Shown one piece after another: positions 13,301-26,405 of a DNA stretch of 64,000 nucleotides. Positions within the stretch are counted from its first letter, which is position 1. Every line of letters starts with the position of its first letter. The stretch is taken from positions 74,571,463-74,635,462 of the forward strand of contig NC_092497.1 in assembly GCF_047495875.1 (NCBI RefSeq), given 5' to 3'. The notes under the pieces are model-generated. The model was given only the letters and a program-made list of their open reading frames with translations. It did no database searches and was not told the origin of the DNA. This DNA comes from Pithys albifrons albifrons. Taxonomy: Eukaryota; Chordata; Aves; Passeriformes; Thamnophilidae. A program made the position numbers and the translations under genes.

Positions 13301-13392
13301 TGTAATTTTCTTCTTGTATAAATAAACAAACTAGTAAAATCATAGCTGAAGCACTTCAAAGTGTCCCTGCAATATAAGATATTCAGATATTA
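10392..13392. other. Unique DNA, possibly containing conserved non-coding segments
   Basis: No gene or repeat was recognised. The stretch 11030-11760 is less simple in composition and has no transposon signature, so it is a reasonable place to look for conserved non-coding sequence. A GGTGGTGATGG-rich patch lies near 12235-12275. Confidence 0.45.
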
Positions 13393-13840
13393 GGCAGTGT
13401 CCAAAGAAGGGCAACAAAGATGGTGAGGGAAAATTGTACAAAGATTGGATGAGGTCGCTTGTTCTGTTAAGCCTGGAGAAGAGGAGACTGAGGAGAGACA
13501 TCATGGCAGTCTACAACTTCCTTGTGCAAGGAAGAGGAGAGGCAGGCACTGATCTCTTCTGTGTGGTGACCAGTGACAGGACCTGAGGGAATGGCCTGAA
13601 GTTGTGTCAGAGAAAGTTTAGGTTGGATATTAGAAAAAAGTTCTTCACTCCAAGGATAATTGGGCACTGGAACAAGCTCCCCAGGGAAGTGCTCACAGAA
13701 CCACGCCTCAGGGACTTGAAAAAGCATTTGGATGATACTTTCAGACATATGGTGTGACTCAGGGATGGTCCTGTGCAGGGCTAAGGAGTTGGACTAGATG
13801 TTCCTTGTGGGTCTCTCTAATTCAGCATATTCTGAGATTC
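13393..13840 (+). mobile_element. CR1 LINE 3' fragment
   Basis: A plus-strand CR1 3' end. GGGCAACAAAGATGGTGAGG and the GAGAAGAGGAGACTGAGGAG block lead to GTTGGACTAGATG and the CR1 terminus ATTCTGAGATTC. About 450 bp, 5'-truncated, with the decay expected of an old insertion. Confidence 0.9.
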
Positions 13841-15915
13841 AGGTGAAATTCCAGATATCACTCTAATAGGTCTCATAAGGCTTTACTCTGTACCAACTAC
13901 CCAAATTTAAAGATGACACTTCAATAAAGAAAAAGGTAGGCTTACACCTGGAAATATGTCTTTATCACACTGATGTGCTTTGACGAATCCACAAACATGA
14001 AATTCCTGACCCAACAGGCAGTGATTGCACAGCACTGAGACTTTTCTCATTGTTCATGAAATATGTGTAGTACAGTGTCAGCTCTCTCCTGGCAGATTTG
14101 CTGACAAGCAATTACCCATTTATACCACTTAGATTTTCTCTTCCCCCCCCCCTTTTCTTTTTTTTTATTATGTTTTGTGGGTGTCTATATATCTAGCATA
14201 CTTTAAGAAGCAAGCACACTTTACTGGCATGAAAATATATGCTTGTCTTACTTGATTTTAAATAGAAAAGCACTTTCAAGTCCTTAAAAATTGATGATGT
14301 GTTAAGCTTTACAAAAAGCAATAGAAGAAACTAGTATCTACAGGAAAAAAAGAGAAAACAATCAAGACTATTTTCACTGTTATACTTATTTCCTCTCTGA
14401 TCTAACCTGTGAAGACTATCTTCTATAACCTGATTCACTCACCTCACTCTCCTTGAAGCATCAGTAGTGGATACAATGAAACAAAAAATCAAACAAACAA
14501 ACAAAGAGAAAATATTTTTATAAATATGTCCCGTTTGGTCTGTAAATGAGGAACAGTATTTGAAATAAAGGATGAAAATCCTGATTTTTTAAATTTATAT
14601 CAATTTCTTCATTTGAGTTCAAAAGTTTATTTATATAACAGAGATTCTAATGAGGAAAAAAAGAGTCTTAGAGAAAAAACATATATGATGCTGGGTGACA
14701 TATTTGTGTCAAATTATTTCTGAGTGATCTGATTTATACTGGCACAAAAACATTCAAACATTCCTTAAAGAAGAGTTTGTCCACAAAATAAAAGACCCAG
14801 AGCACCATTAATCCTTCATTTAAACAAGGAATCTAGATTGCCAGGAAATGTGTACTAAACTTAGTCATCTAAGATAAGGAGGCCAACATTTCTATAGTAA
14901 CTACTGACTTTATGTGCTTTAATTTCTGATGTTTAACCTGATGGGAACATTTTGTATTTTCAGAAGGTGTCCAGCAACCTACATTGAAAGGCAGCACATG
15001 GTAGTCCATTTTATCATTCAGCCATGATGGATGTGAAGGGGGTCAGAAAGGCCCCAAGAAGTTTTATTGATGTTATTCCCAGAAGTAAATTGTTCCTGTA
15101 AGACAAAGAGGCAAGGAATTCAAATCTATTTATCTGGCAACCCTGTGAAATACCTCAGCTGTGAGTTCTCCAGTCTTTCATGTAGCTGGGACTGTGATTT
15201 TTTAATATAATTCTAAAACCTGAATCTTTCTGGATTGCACCTCCCCATTTATACATTCTTTCCCTTCTCTCCTACCACCTCAAGCACTCTCCTCCAAGAC
15301 CTTTGTCTACTCCAATAGGTAAAAGGAAGAGGAGCATACACACAGCTTTCTTCTTTTTTGCTCATTCTGGGAGTCAATCTTTAAATTTTTGTTGGGAACT
15401 GAACAGGGCACATTGTCAGCTTGTTTAGTTAAGAACTCCATTGATTGGAACCATCATTCTCTATTACTTCTGTGTGTTCAACAAACTGAACTAGTGTTTG
15501 TGAGAGGAGAATGAATATTTAGATGACTAACCATTTGTACATCCTTCTTACAGTGCAGAATATATATGCATGAAAAGACATCTCAAATTATAAGTTAGGG
15601 TACACAGAAGTATAACTCTCACAAGCCCCATTCATCAAACTCAGCAGTGGATTAGGCACAACCTGAAGAAATCAAAATTATAGCTATTGATGTAGGAGTT
15701 CAGGGCTATAACACAACTTCATGTGATAGCCCATAAATAACACAGGGGATAGACCCAAATCATCCCACAGCCAAAGCACAGGAACAGTGCATTTGAAAGA
15801 CAGCATCTCTACCACCTAGTATTTGGAGATGGTATGGACAAATAGAATTACAGTTCCACTATATAAAATATAATAATATACTTCGTGAAACTGATGCTGT
15901 ACTATTAAACAATTC
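13841..15915. other. Unique AT-rich DNA, no gene recognised
   Basis: Contains a poly-C/poly-T run near 14143-14168 and a short (CAAA)n run near 14485-14505. Nothing else could be named. Confidence 0.5.
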
Positions 15916-16170
15916 ACGGAATCACAGAATCATTTATGGTGGAAAATACCTATAAGGTCATCAAGTCCAGCTGTAAACCTACCACTGCCAAGTCCACCAC
16001 TAAACCATGTCCCTAAGTATCACATCCTCACATCTTTTAAATACTTAAATGGAAGTGACCCAAGCACTTTCCTGGGCAGTCTGTTACAACACTTTATAAT
16101 AGAATCATAGAAACATTTAGGTTGGAAAAGACCTTGAAGATGTGCATTCAACCCTGCATCTTCCATGTAA
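15916..16170 (-). mobile_element. Two adjoining CR1 LINE 3' fragments
   Basis: Two complemented CR1 termini occur in succession: GGAATCACAGAATC at about 15918, with body to about 16095, and AGAATCATAGAAAC at 16101 followed by GGTTGGAAAAGACCTTGAAGA. The second starts where the first would still be continuing, so a CR1 3' end either inserted into or lies next to an older CR1. Confidence 0.8.
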
Positions 16171-17282
16171 ACTGGTTTTAACATTTTTTTTCTCCACAAT
16201 GTTTCAAACTCAAAAAAAAAATGTTAGTAGGAACTTACATGCATGTTTATTATTGCTGAAATTCTTTTCTTCACAGACCCTGTAGACCCATGAGAAAAGA
16301 CTCTTAAAAACACTGTGTCCAAGACCAACTGTGTCCAACCTGGTTGACAAGACAGGTTGCTTAATGGAAGCCAGAGCAGCTATCAAATATCCTACAAACA
16401 AGATGAATATCCAGTACCAGTGATCCTGAATTTCTGCATGACTATAAAACCCACACATATGTTCTTCAGCTAATACTAACTTTATAGGCAGAATTTATCA
16501 TGATACTATGACATGTATACATTAACAATAATTGTCATGATATCATAATGCATCTGTCCTATCAATACAGCAGAAGGAAAATGTAAATTATTTAATGATG
16601 TTTCACCAGAGAATTCATTTCTCAACCATTAGCAAACATTTCTCCACATTTCTCCTGTATATTAAAATTTAAAAAAAAGGAAAAAAACTTTTATGAAATA
16701 AAGTATATTTGTTTGACAGCCAATTCTTAAAAGTTATTCAGTTGTGTTCTTATTTGAACTATTTGAAATTTATGTATTGATTCATTACTGGTCTTCATAG
16801 AAAGAACATGAGCATCTTGCACACCTAGCCACATGTCTCTTTTTTCAAGTCACTGTTTCATTTCCCAAATGCTTTGGAAGTCTATTTACTCATACTGTGG
16901 ATTTATTACAATCTGGTATCAGCATCACTGTAACACTAGTCACATGTGACATTAAAGTGAAATGTAAATGGCTTAAGTGCCTGGCATTATTTTTGTAGGA
17001 ATTTGGATGAAATGGAAAAATTACACTAAGACAATTGAACATGAGCAAGTTTTATATTTCATTCACTCATCAGATTTACGCCTAGTGTTATTTAACTGGA
17101 GAGACAAGGACATGCAAGTACACTTTCATAAGCTAGATGAATTCTTTGCCATTTGGGGATTTCTGGTAGCCAGCTGATTTAGGTTTAATTAAATCTGTCA
17201 TAGTCAAATACAAGCCCATCACTGTTTGTACAACCTGGAGCTTTCTCTCATATGATCTTATACACAAGTCTTAAATATAAAA
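16171..17282. other. Unique AT-rich DNA, no gene recognised
   Basis: No gene, RNA or repeat was recognised. An 82-codon minus-strand frame (16210-16458) has no identifiable domain. Confidence 0.5.
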
Positions 17283-17293
17283 TATAGAATCAA

Positions 17294-17349
17294 ACAGAAT
17301 AGAATAGAATAGAATAGAATAGAATAGAATAGAATAGAATAGAATAGAA
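17294..17349 (+). repeat. (AATAG)n microsatellite
   Basis: About eleven uninterrupted copies of the 5-mer AATAG. It adjoins the complemented 3' end of the CR1 at 17350-17668 and probably grew from that element's terminal repeat. Confidence 0.95.
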
Positions 17350-17668
17350 AGCAGGAAGATACCTCAAATTATTACTAGTCCAACAGCCTGACTAATTCAA
17401 GGCTGACCAAAAGGTACAGCATGTTTTAAGTCCAAATGTCTATTAAATACTGACAGGTGTGGGGCAGAAATTAACTCTCTAGAAAGCCTATTCTAGACCT
17501 ACACTCTGTCTGTACAGAATAATGTCCAGGCTGAACCTCCCCTATAGCAGGTTAGAATCATGCTCATGTATCCTATAACTGGGCACCAGAGAGAAAAGAT
17601 CAGCAACTCTGTCTCTACTGCTTCTCTTCAGGAAGCTGTAGAGAGCTATCAATATGATTATCACATCT
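17350..17668 (-). mobile_element. CR1 LINE 3' fragment (divergent subfamily)
   Basis: After the pentanucleotide tail comes a complemented CR1 3' region: CTAGTCCAACAGCCTGACTA, the TGACCAAAAGGTACAGCATG block, and GCTGAACCTCCCCT. The sequence is clearly diverged and differs from the fragments at 9990 and 24110, which suggests another, older CR1 subfamily. Confidence 0.8.
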
Positions 17669-20304
17669 TTTGCTCAATGGTTCTGGAAGGCTCTGCAGCT
17701 GCAGCCTACAAGTGCATCAGCAGAACACTGCCGTGAGCTCGGCATTTTGCCTGCTGTTGTATCCAGTAAACATTCAGATGCTTTCTAGATGGTTTTATCC
17801 CAAAATCAGGGAGCTACCCACTGTTGGGGATACTTTCCAAAACTGTCTCCATAGTGCAGGAATGGAATGGGGAGAATTTCTTGGGATATACAATGGGATT
17901 GTTTTACATCGCTTTCACCTCCTTGAGTAACTTGTTGGTTTGCCGCAACCAGAACCACATTTGCTGCCTTGCTGCAAAAGAAGATTCCCTCATGGTCTCC
18001 CAGCCTCCCACTTCTGTGTGCCGGTTCTGGACTGTATGAACCTTTTAAGCAGCTGCCAGGCTGTGGGTCTCCCAAAGACCTGTTCATGTCCCAGGGATGC
18101 AGGCCATGCTGACTGTCTCAAACCTGATGGGTCTTCCCACTGGTCCTTCTCCAGTAACACCTGACACAGTCTTTCCCTCCCACTCCTTGTCCTGGGTTAC
18201 ACAAAACTTCTGGTATCCACCCTTTCTTTTCTATTTTCTCCAAATGTGCCTTTTGAGTGTTTTACCTTCTTTAAAGAGACAGAACTGCTAGTGATCAATG
18301 ATTCAAACATTCAACCACCTGCAGTGACTGCCCAGATGCTGTGAGAGAGTGGACTATTCATGTTTCTGACTCATTTTGCTTTACTAAAATGTCCAGAGTG
18401 GCCACCCAGGCAAGGATTGAAATTGTCCACATCTGACACCCCAAGCTACAAGCTGGGTGTCAAACCAGGTAAGAAAAGAGGCAAACCCTGCAAGGTGGGG
18501 TAGTGCTATTTTTCCTTACACAGATGGCTCAGTTGTGATGACTCCATGGAACATTCATACTTAGCCTGAAGAGATTAATCTCTTATTGATGAGCCGTAGT
18601 GAGCCACAATGGACTCAGCTGCACTGACACGAGAGATAATTACAACATCTTAGAAGGTGTTGACGACTCCCAGAGTATCCCTTGACTGACAGTATTACAT
18701 GATCCAGTGTAAAAGAAGGCCACTTGAACATGAGCATGTATAACTCTGAGTTCTGGGGCTTCCCTCACTACCTGGGGCTTCCACCACCATCTTGACAGAT
18801 CAGGACTGCAGCCACCTCTTCAGCCAATGAACATTGAAATTGCAACAACCAAGTCTCATCATTGTATCCAAGGGGTGTTTTATGTGTCCTTCCAGTCACC
18901 TGTGGGGTCCACAGCCACCCTAGTGGCATCACAGCCTCAGTCCAGCCCCACACAATTGTCTACCGTTATTGAATCCCAGCTATCCATTTCCTGCCAATGC
19001 TGATTCTCCAACCAACCCCTCCTGCCAGGTTTTCCAAGCATGGGTAAGGCAAACCATGTGGAAGGGCAACTGTGTTGTCCCTGTCCTGTGGCCATGTGTG
19101 GTTTTTGTGTGATTTTGTCTGGTGGGCAGGGCTTGAGAAATTTCTTCACATTGATTGGTTTAACCCAGTTTTATCAGTATTGTAGTTAGCATTTTCCTTG
19201 GTAGAGTTATTTTTTCACTTACATCCAAGTGTTTTTGGTCTTTCTCTGTATTAGAAAACTCAGGGGTATTGAATTTGAAGAAGTAAGCTTCTGTCTGAAG
19301 TCTCTGTATGCTCCAACAGAGACACATCTCTAGAAGAGCAGCCCAACTCTGCCAGTCCAAGCCCCCATGGCCATGCCGGGCTGACAAGTGGAGCTTGCCC
19401 TGCTTTTCTTGGTAAGCTCGGACTGGCAGCAGCACCTATCTCAGAGGAACAAGGCCCTCTTGCTCATGTGCACACCTTGGCTAGATATCTGTCAGGAGAA
19501 CAAAGATCAGACCCCAAGTTCCCTGGCTTCCCAGAAGCAACCCAGATGCAGGCTGCCAGGCAAGCATAGGATGTTTTCGCCACAGGACGAAGCACTGGAA
19601 GTATCAGAACACTGCATGAGAGCCTATGTTAATGGAAAAGTATGGACAACCTCTTTCTTTCCAGACAGAAGCTGCTGGCAAATCCCCAGTAAATCACTTT
19701 GCCCAATTAGGCCCTCACAAAGAGTCTCAGACAAGTGCAGAGGCACCAAGTAGCCTGTCAAAAGGGTTTTTGACAGTTTAAAAATTATGGAACCTCAAAC
19801 TATCAAAAATTGAGCCTCCCTGATAAGCCACTGGCAAGGAATGTAAGTTCCCAGGCACTGACACAGAGGCAAAGCTGGAAGCAAGGAGGGGCAAGGTATG
19901 CTTCTTTTCAGAATATGGCTGCAGATAAGACCTGCCATGAAAACTCTATTATAAATTTCATGTAATCATTATTCTAATCCCTTGTGATTTTTGTCATCAT
20001 CTGGTTATCCTTACCAAGACTTACATTTTTAGACAAATTATTGTGCTTAATTTTGTGGCTAACTGGTGATGACATCCTGCAGAAAACATCTGATATCATC
20101 AACAGTATCCTCAAAAATTTCTTTTGTGTACAAGCAGAGCTCTTTTTTCAGTCTTTCTTAGCATTACTAAGCACCTCTAATAGGTGATTGATTCTGCTCC
20201 TGTCATTATCAGGTACAGCATAAAGTAGTCTACAGAATTTTTGAGAAAAGTCAGTTGTACTTTTCTTTACCTTGGTCAGAATGTAGAGGTCTAATTCTTA
20301 ACAT
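17669..20304. other. Unassigned DNA, part of it relatively GC-rich
   Basis: About 17650-19760 is richer in G+C than the surroundings and holds several modest open frames, the longest being 121 codons at 19388-19753 (plus). No conserved domain, splice structure or transposon signature was recognised. It could be an eroded ERV interior or unique DNA; I cannot tell which. Confidence 0.35.
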
Positions 20305-21095
20305 TAGAATCATAGAATCATAGAATTGATTGGGTTGGAAAATACCTCCAAGATCATCAAGTCCAACCCTTGGTCCAACTCCAGTCCATTTACTAGATCA
20401 TGACACTCAGTGCCACGCCCAATCTCAGTTTAAAAACCTCCAGGGATGGGGAATCCACCCCCTCTCTGGGCAGCCCATTCCAATGCCTGACTACTCTCTC
20501 TGTAAAAGATTTTTTCCGATCTCCAACTTCAATTTCCCCTGGCAGAGCTTGAGCCCGTGCCCCCTTGTCCTATTGCTGAGTGCCTGGGAGAAGAGACCAA
20601 CCCCCACCCGGCTATAACTTCCCTTCAGGTAGTTATAGACAGTGATGAGGTCACCTCCAAACCTCCTCTTCTCCAGGCTAAACAGCCCCAGCTCCCTCAG
20701 CCTGCCACCGCAGGACTTATGCTCCTGTGGGGAGAGCCTTGTTGCTCTTCACAAGCCTTTTTGCTCACCAACACAGAGTAGAGGCGAAGGATCACTGCCC
20801 TGGTCCTGCTGGCCACGCTATTTTTGATACAGGACAGGATGCCATTTGCCTTCTTGGCCACCTGGGCACACTGTTGACTCATGTTGAGCTTCCTCTCAAT
20901 TAGTACCCCCAGGTCCCTCACTCTGTGCCCAGCCTGTAGTGCTGCAGGGGGTTGTTGTGGCCAAAGGGCAGGACCCGGCACTTGGCCTTATTGAACTTCA
21001 TCCCACTGGAATCAGCCCATCTCTCAAGTCTATCCAGATCCCTCTGCAGAGCCCTCCTGTCTTCCAGGAGGTTGACACTCCCTCCCAATTATGTG
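20305..21095 (-). mobile_element. CR1 LINE, 3' end plus C-terminal ORF2 remnant
   Basis: Complemented CR1 terminus AGAATCATAGAATCATAGAA at 20305, then about 790 bp of CR1. The minus-strand frame at 20697-20981 carries the conserved C-terminal CR1 ORF2 block ([20 protein letters not shown], then [15 protein letters not shown]), followed by stops and frameshifts. 5'-truncated and non-functional, but the least eroded CR1 in this half of the window. Confidence 0.93.
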
Positions 21096-24000
21096 CAGAT
21101 GATTTCTGTTTACATTCCTCATTCTTCATTTTCAAAGTACCAAGCACTGGTCAAAAACAACTACTAAAATTTCATTTAAAAATGCATCATTTAAATGAGG
21201 AAGTGAATCTTTTCCTAAATTTTGAAAACATCCACACATTTTTCCTACTTTTCCTCTAAGGACCTTAACACTCAGTGTCATGTCTGTTTCTCCTGATATA
21301 AATGAGTAAAGGATAAAATGGAACATTCTTATCTGATTAACATAAGATCAATGTAACAGGAAAAAATGATTAAACCTTTAAAAAATAAAAAAGAAAGAAA
21401 AGAAAACAAGATGTTCCCTATTTTAGAAGAAATCTGTTTTTCTCAGTAAACCTGATGTAGCCTCAAATGATCAGAATTGTTATCTATAAAAGTTAGCTGA
21501 TAATCCATGGTGTCTCAATTCTCATACATCCTTTCCACTCTTCTCAGACTGTCCAAAAAGGTTCCTCAACGCGTAGAAAGAAGAGAGGTTTCTTCAGCAT
21601 CAGCACTGAGTCCATTTTTCAGTCTGTTTCAGTCTGTTTCCCAGAAGATGATCACAATTCAATGTAGGTCCTTCTTACAGACTGCTTAAGATGCTATTTT
21701 CCTTCCAAGGGAAAAAAAAAGTGATCCCAAGCCACATGAACTGGAGTCTACATTCCGCTGTGTTCTATTTTCAAGTATTATGTGTTTTGAAACTCACTTA
21801 GATTTACAGACAGATTATATTGTCAATGTCATGACAAAAAAAACTTGTAAATTTTTTCTCCAGTCACTGTAAGTAACTCAAATCCACTCCCTGAGATTCA
21901 TTACAGAGAAACAAAGCTCTGAAGTTGTCTGTCACGCATCAGTGGCCACCCAGTGTGTCTTCATGTGGCTGAGCATAAATTCTGAAAGAAAAGTCTTCAG
22001 TAGGAAGATGTTTCTCTGCTCCAGAATGTTTATAAAATAAGTATATCATACAACATTTGTATAGTAATCATGAAACTGTTACATGAAATTTTTCAGTGAC
22101 GTTTTTACCACCTATGTGCTATTTTAGAGGGATTTTTCTCAACATAGGTTTGTTTGGGAGAGTGTTTTCCTCCAATAGCATTATAGTATATCATGTTCTT
22201 TCTTATTGCCCAAGGGCCTGGTAACAGTACCATGGGAATTGAAGTGAACATGGGAATTTAAATTACTTAGTGTAAAAAAATGTTCAACATAAAGATTGTT
22301 AATCTCCATTTGGGAGAAAAAATATTTAATAACTCTTTAAAATTCCACCTGTCCAGTAGATTAAGCAGATGCAACTCTTGCAATGTCTCACCAGATTCTG
22401 ATTCACCTTGAGCTCTCTTTGCAATAGATCTTTCCCAAAGTTCTTGAGACTCTAATTCCCAAAGTCAAGTACCTGGAAAGCTGAATAGCTGACATCTAGA
22501 AAACTGAACTCCTTTTACAATCTAAGCCTTTAATCTCTGACCTCTATTCTTGCTTACTATAACACAAGTCTTACTGAGTGCAGTAAAAATAATATGCACC
22601 CACTTCTAAAAGGCATTCCTTTTTCACTCCTTTCTTGCACCCTCACTGAAAGTTGGGCAGCTGAATGACAGACCACATCAGAAGATAATCTGGCTGACAA
22701 CAAAGACTTTTTTTTCTAGATATAATTTTCATCTGGAGCTGTTCCCTGACCTAATTCATGGTGTCACTGCACTCAAGCTATGAATGTGAGATTGGAGATG
22801 CTGAGCAGAATAGAATCATCTTTTCTGTTCACAGCAAAGAGTTACACAAGACTAAATTGATAATTAAAGACAAAACTTCAAAGCTATGACAGATAAAATA
22901 TTTAATTAGTCAGAATCCATGTCTTACAGAAAGTGACATATATTTTCCAGTTCCTCACATTAGAGAAACTAAATTAATTAGATTAATAAATATATGTAGG
23001 AGATAAGACTTATGAGTTATTGTTCTCTTGTGACTTATTTTTATGTTATGTAAATGCATTGCATGAAATATACTCCCTGAAAATGTGTTTCATTTATGCA
23101 CCTTTTATGCTATTACTTCTATAATTCAGTGATTTCATAGTTTATATTTCAGGTCTCTTTTTGCAATAATAAATTTGAATAGGCTTTTATTGTAAGAGAT
23201 AGAGACAAATCTGGAAAAAAGCTTGAAGAACAAATACCTTCACCTGTTCCATAGAGAATCCTGAAGTTAATGCAAGTATATACAATGTGTTGTAGAACAG
23301 GTGCTTCTTTGTTTTGCCAGATCAGCAATTTTTATCCATATCATTCATACTTATTAGGCTAAATTTGTATTCTGCTAAGAGCAGTCAGGAGTAGTTGGAT
23401 GCATTGAGGTGAATTCAGATGCAATAAAGTAAAATACACCACATAATGCAATATGCAAGATACTGACTAACTAAACACAAACTTTTCCCATTTACCATTT
23501 TTCCAATGGAAAACTACAATTTTCACACTTTCTGACAGAGATACAAAATATTTGCATTTCAACAGGAGCAACATGAATCTACAGCATCATTTGCCTTAAT
23601 TTAATCTTCATTCTACTGTCTAAACCAAAGTTAAACTTGTAAATAGCATCAATAGAGTGACAGAAATCAAATAGGGCTATCATGGTTCATCAGCTAACAC
23701 AGCTCTCCAAAGAGGGGAGTTTTCAAACTCTCAGGTCTACTACAACCTTGTTGTGCAGGATTATCTCTACAAAAAGATCAAAAACTTGTCAGCACTTCTT
23801 AAAGTTTGGCAAATATTTAAATTTCTGGAGATTAATCAATAATGTAAAATTCATAATAAATGTCATATGAATAAATCCCTAGTAATAAATCATTGTAATT
23901 ATACTTTACTTGAGCTTATTTAATTAATTTCTAAAATTTCCTGAGCACTTTTCATTGACCTACATGTGGACTACCTAGCAGGCATTTAACAATAATTACA

Positions 24001-24109
24001 GTAAGCATGGTCTTGAGCCTGTGCCATACAATGCAACCTTTTTACTGAAAGGATGGAAAACTTTGGTAATTAATTTTGCCATTTTGAGATGGAGGTTCTT
24101 GTAAGATGC
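21096..24109. other. Unique AT-rich DNA, no gene recognised
   Basis: No recognisable exon, RNA gene or repeat family. Short tandem wording such as the doubled CAGTCTGTTT near 21620 is local. Confidence 0.5.
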
Positions 24110-24600
24110 AAAACCACAGAATCAAAGAATATGTTAAGTTGGAAGGGACCACAAGGATCATCAACTCTTAGCCCTACACAGGACCATCCACAACAGTCAC
24201 ACCATGTACCTCAGAGTATCATCCAAACCATTGTTGAACTCTGTCAGGCTTGGTGCTGTGACCACTTCCCTGGGGAGCCTGTTCCAATGCCCAACCACCC
24301 ATGGGGTGAAAAAACCTTTTCTAATATCTAACTGACGCCATAGGGGTCAAAAAACGCCAACGGCATCGCAACCTAAACCTCTCCTGTCACAACTTCAGGT
24401 CATTGTCTTGGGTCCTGTCACTGGCCACCACACAGAAGAGATCAGTGCCTGCCCCTTCTCTTTCCCTTCATGTGAAGTAGACTGCCATGAGGTCTCCCCT
24501 CAGTCTCCTCTTCTCCAGGCTGAGCAGACCAAGTGACTTCAGCCACTTCTAATACAGCTTTCCATCAAGGTCATTCACCATCTTCATTCCCTCCTTCGGA
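24110..24600 (-). mobile_element. CR1 LINE 3' fragment with a 40-bp foreign insert
   Basis: Complemented CR1 3' end (ACAGAATCAAAGAATATG through TCTCCTCTTCTCCAGGCTGA), close to the copies at 9990 and 13393. At 24333-24372 it contains about 40 bp absent from those copies. Removing it restores the normal CR1 reading (CTAATATCTAAC joined to CTAAACCTC). Confidence 0.9.
24333..24372. other. 40-bp CpG-rich insertion of unknown origin
   Basis: Begins TGACGCCATAGGGGTC and ends GGCATCGCAAC. It carries four CG dinucleotides in 40 bp, while the roughly 450 bp of host CR1 around it have almost none. No clear target duplication beyond AAC on each side, and no source was recognised. Confidence 0.6.
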
Positions 24601-25211
24601 AACTTAATCTCTGGTAACAGAGGACTGGACTGGGTTGAGGTTTTTGTGGGTTTTTTTTTTGTTTTTTTAAGAAAAATAATGGCTCAAATGCAAATATTTT
24701 TTTATAGGTTGACTTTTCACTAAACAAATAACTTGTCCAAGTCAACCTCATGTTTTTTCTTAATAGTTTCCATTCTCATTTGTGTGGTACTATGTAAACA
24801 TATGTTTAAAAAGATAAGTATTTTAAAAGAAGTTTTGCCACAGAAATGAGACCTTTTAGCAACCGTTAAACAAGGCCTCAATTAGGAAATTAAGTACTTT
24901 GACACTTAGAGATAGCTAGTTGTTACACCCAGTTGGGAAGGCTCAACTTTACTGAGTGTTACACTCTAATTTCTGGCTACAAGTGATTGCGCTCACATGA
25001 ACCCTTGTAAAGCCATTGGTTCTTTGGTATCTTGAGTTAATGTCTGGAGAATAGCTACACATTTTTCTCTAAGAGATTTCTTTTAATTTGGTGAGAATAT
25101 AGGCATTTTGACTAAGCGCTTTTTAAAGAGATAAGATGCAACTTCACAAAAGCATTGCAACAGATTACCAGGACTAATAAGCATTGCTATAGTAAGGAAC
25201 TTGTCTTACAC
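24601..25211. other. Unassigned DNA left of the LTR at 25217
   Basis: A T-rich patch near 24640-24670 is followed by sequence in which TTACACCCAGTTG occurs twice (about 24925 and 25206). This may be an eroded repeat that the solo LTR entered, but no family can be named. Confidence 0.35.
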
Positions 25212-25216
25212 CCAGT

Positions 25217-25837
25217 TGTTATGGGTTCACCTAGGTGGGCCTAAATTTGGGCCCTGAAGTCTGGACTAGGCCGAAGCTGTCAGCTGACTTGAGCTGGGCT
25301 GAGTTAACAGCTGACCTCTTCTAGCCAGTAATTTTGTATTCCATACCACATTATGACATCATCTCCAGGGAAATAGGAACCAGTGTGGGAGTGGTTAAGG
25401 CTTCTCAGCCCTCCTCTTGGGAGGACTCACGATGCTGTCCCAGGGGGGATGGAGAGGACCAGGCCCACCACTGGCTCACAGGGTACCTCAGGAAAGTAAA
25501 ATGTGTTGTTCTGGGTCTCTCCTTTCTGCTTGAGTTTGTCTCCCTGGGGAATAAGCTTCTTCTTAAGTAATGTGTAGTTAAGACAGTAGAATTTGTGTGT
25601 TCGTTAAGAAGTTGAGGTGGGGAACTTGTTGTTGTAGACTTGTGTGAGTGTATATTTGTACTCTCTTCTAATTGTCTCTTTCTTTCTGTGAAAAAATATA
25701 TGTAGATTTAGTATAAATGCAGTTTGAAGGGTTTTTTTCCTTTCCCCTCTCTTTTCCTCCCTTTCCCTGGTGTTAGGAGGGAGGCTTTTCTCTCTGTGCT
25801 TGGGGGGGTTGGCAGTTGCTTATCTCAAACCAAGACA
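25217..25837 (+). mobile_element. Solo LTR, ERVL-like, type A
   Basis: A 621-bp unit starting TGTTATGGGTTCACC and ending CAAACCAAGACA, flanked by the 5-bp direct repeat CCAGT (25212-25216 and 25838-25842). TG...CA ends with a 5-bp duplication fit a class III (ERVL-type) integration. No gag, pol or second LTR adjoins it, so it is a solo LTR left by LTR-LTR recombination. It shares its 5' region with the LTR at 41290, and TTGTATTCCATACCACATTA is a block seen in related avian LTRs. Confidence 0.88.
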
Positions 25838-25842
25838 CCAGT

Positions 25843-26320
25843 AAACACAAACTCCATGCAACTTAAGTCACGTACACACACCTTACAGAAAATAAGTGTT
25901 TAAGTTACCCATAAGAGGAAGAAAAGAATAAAGGAAGAGAAATTAAGAGAAAGAATAAAGAGAGAAAACGAGGAGAGAAAAAACAGTTACCACTCAGAAG
26001 GTCACATGTTGATGGCTTCGAAGAGAACAGGCCAGGGCCCACAATGGAGTCCTTGCACTGCCTCTTTACCTGCTGTGGTCTCTGTGACCACTCCCTCCAG
26101 AAGCACCTTGGCTTCACTGACCACTCACTGTCCCCCTAGCCAAAGTGAGAGTGCCACAGCTGATTGGAGGCTCTAGGGGGTATGGTGTGGGTGAGTTACC
26201 AGGCAGACATTATTGGCTGACAGGTGCCCCATGTGGCGTTCATGCCATGTGGCCACAGGCTCCAGTGGCTGTCTTGGCTGACATGGAGACAATTTGCTGG
26301 AAGCTGGTCCCCTCCCCCAG
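25843..26320. other. Purine-rich, unassigned sequence
   Basis: A purine-rich tract (25915-25985) and a more GC-rich stretch precede the CA repeat. It may be an eroded minus-strand LTR, but no ends or duplication were found. Confidence 0.3.
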
Positions 26321-26355
26321 CACACACACACACACACGCACACACACGCACACAT

Positions 26356-26404
<49 letters not shown>
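26321..26404 (+). repeat. (CA)n microsatellite
   Basis: About 84 bp of CA with a few GCA and TGCA interruptions in its left half and an uninterrupted right half. Long His/Thr or Cys/Val frames across it are artefacts of the repeat. Confidence 0.97.

Positions 26405-26405
<1 letters not shown>

Noticed and set aside
17294..17349. CRISPR-like regular repeat
   Set aside because: A pure pentanucleotide microsatellite with no spacers, in a vertebrate genome.
19388..19753. 121-codon plus-strand frame as a possible gene
   Set aside because: No recognisable domain, no exon signals, and the length is attainable by chance in this GC-richer stretch. Reported only as unassigned DNA.
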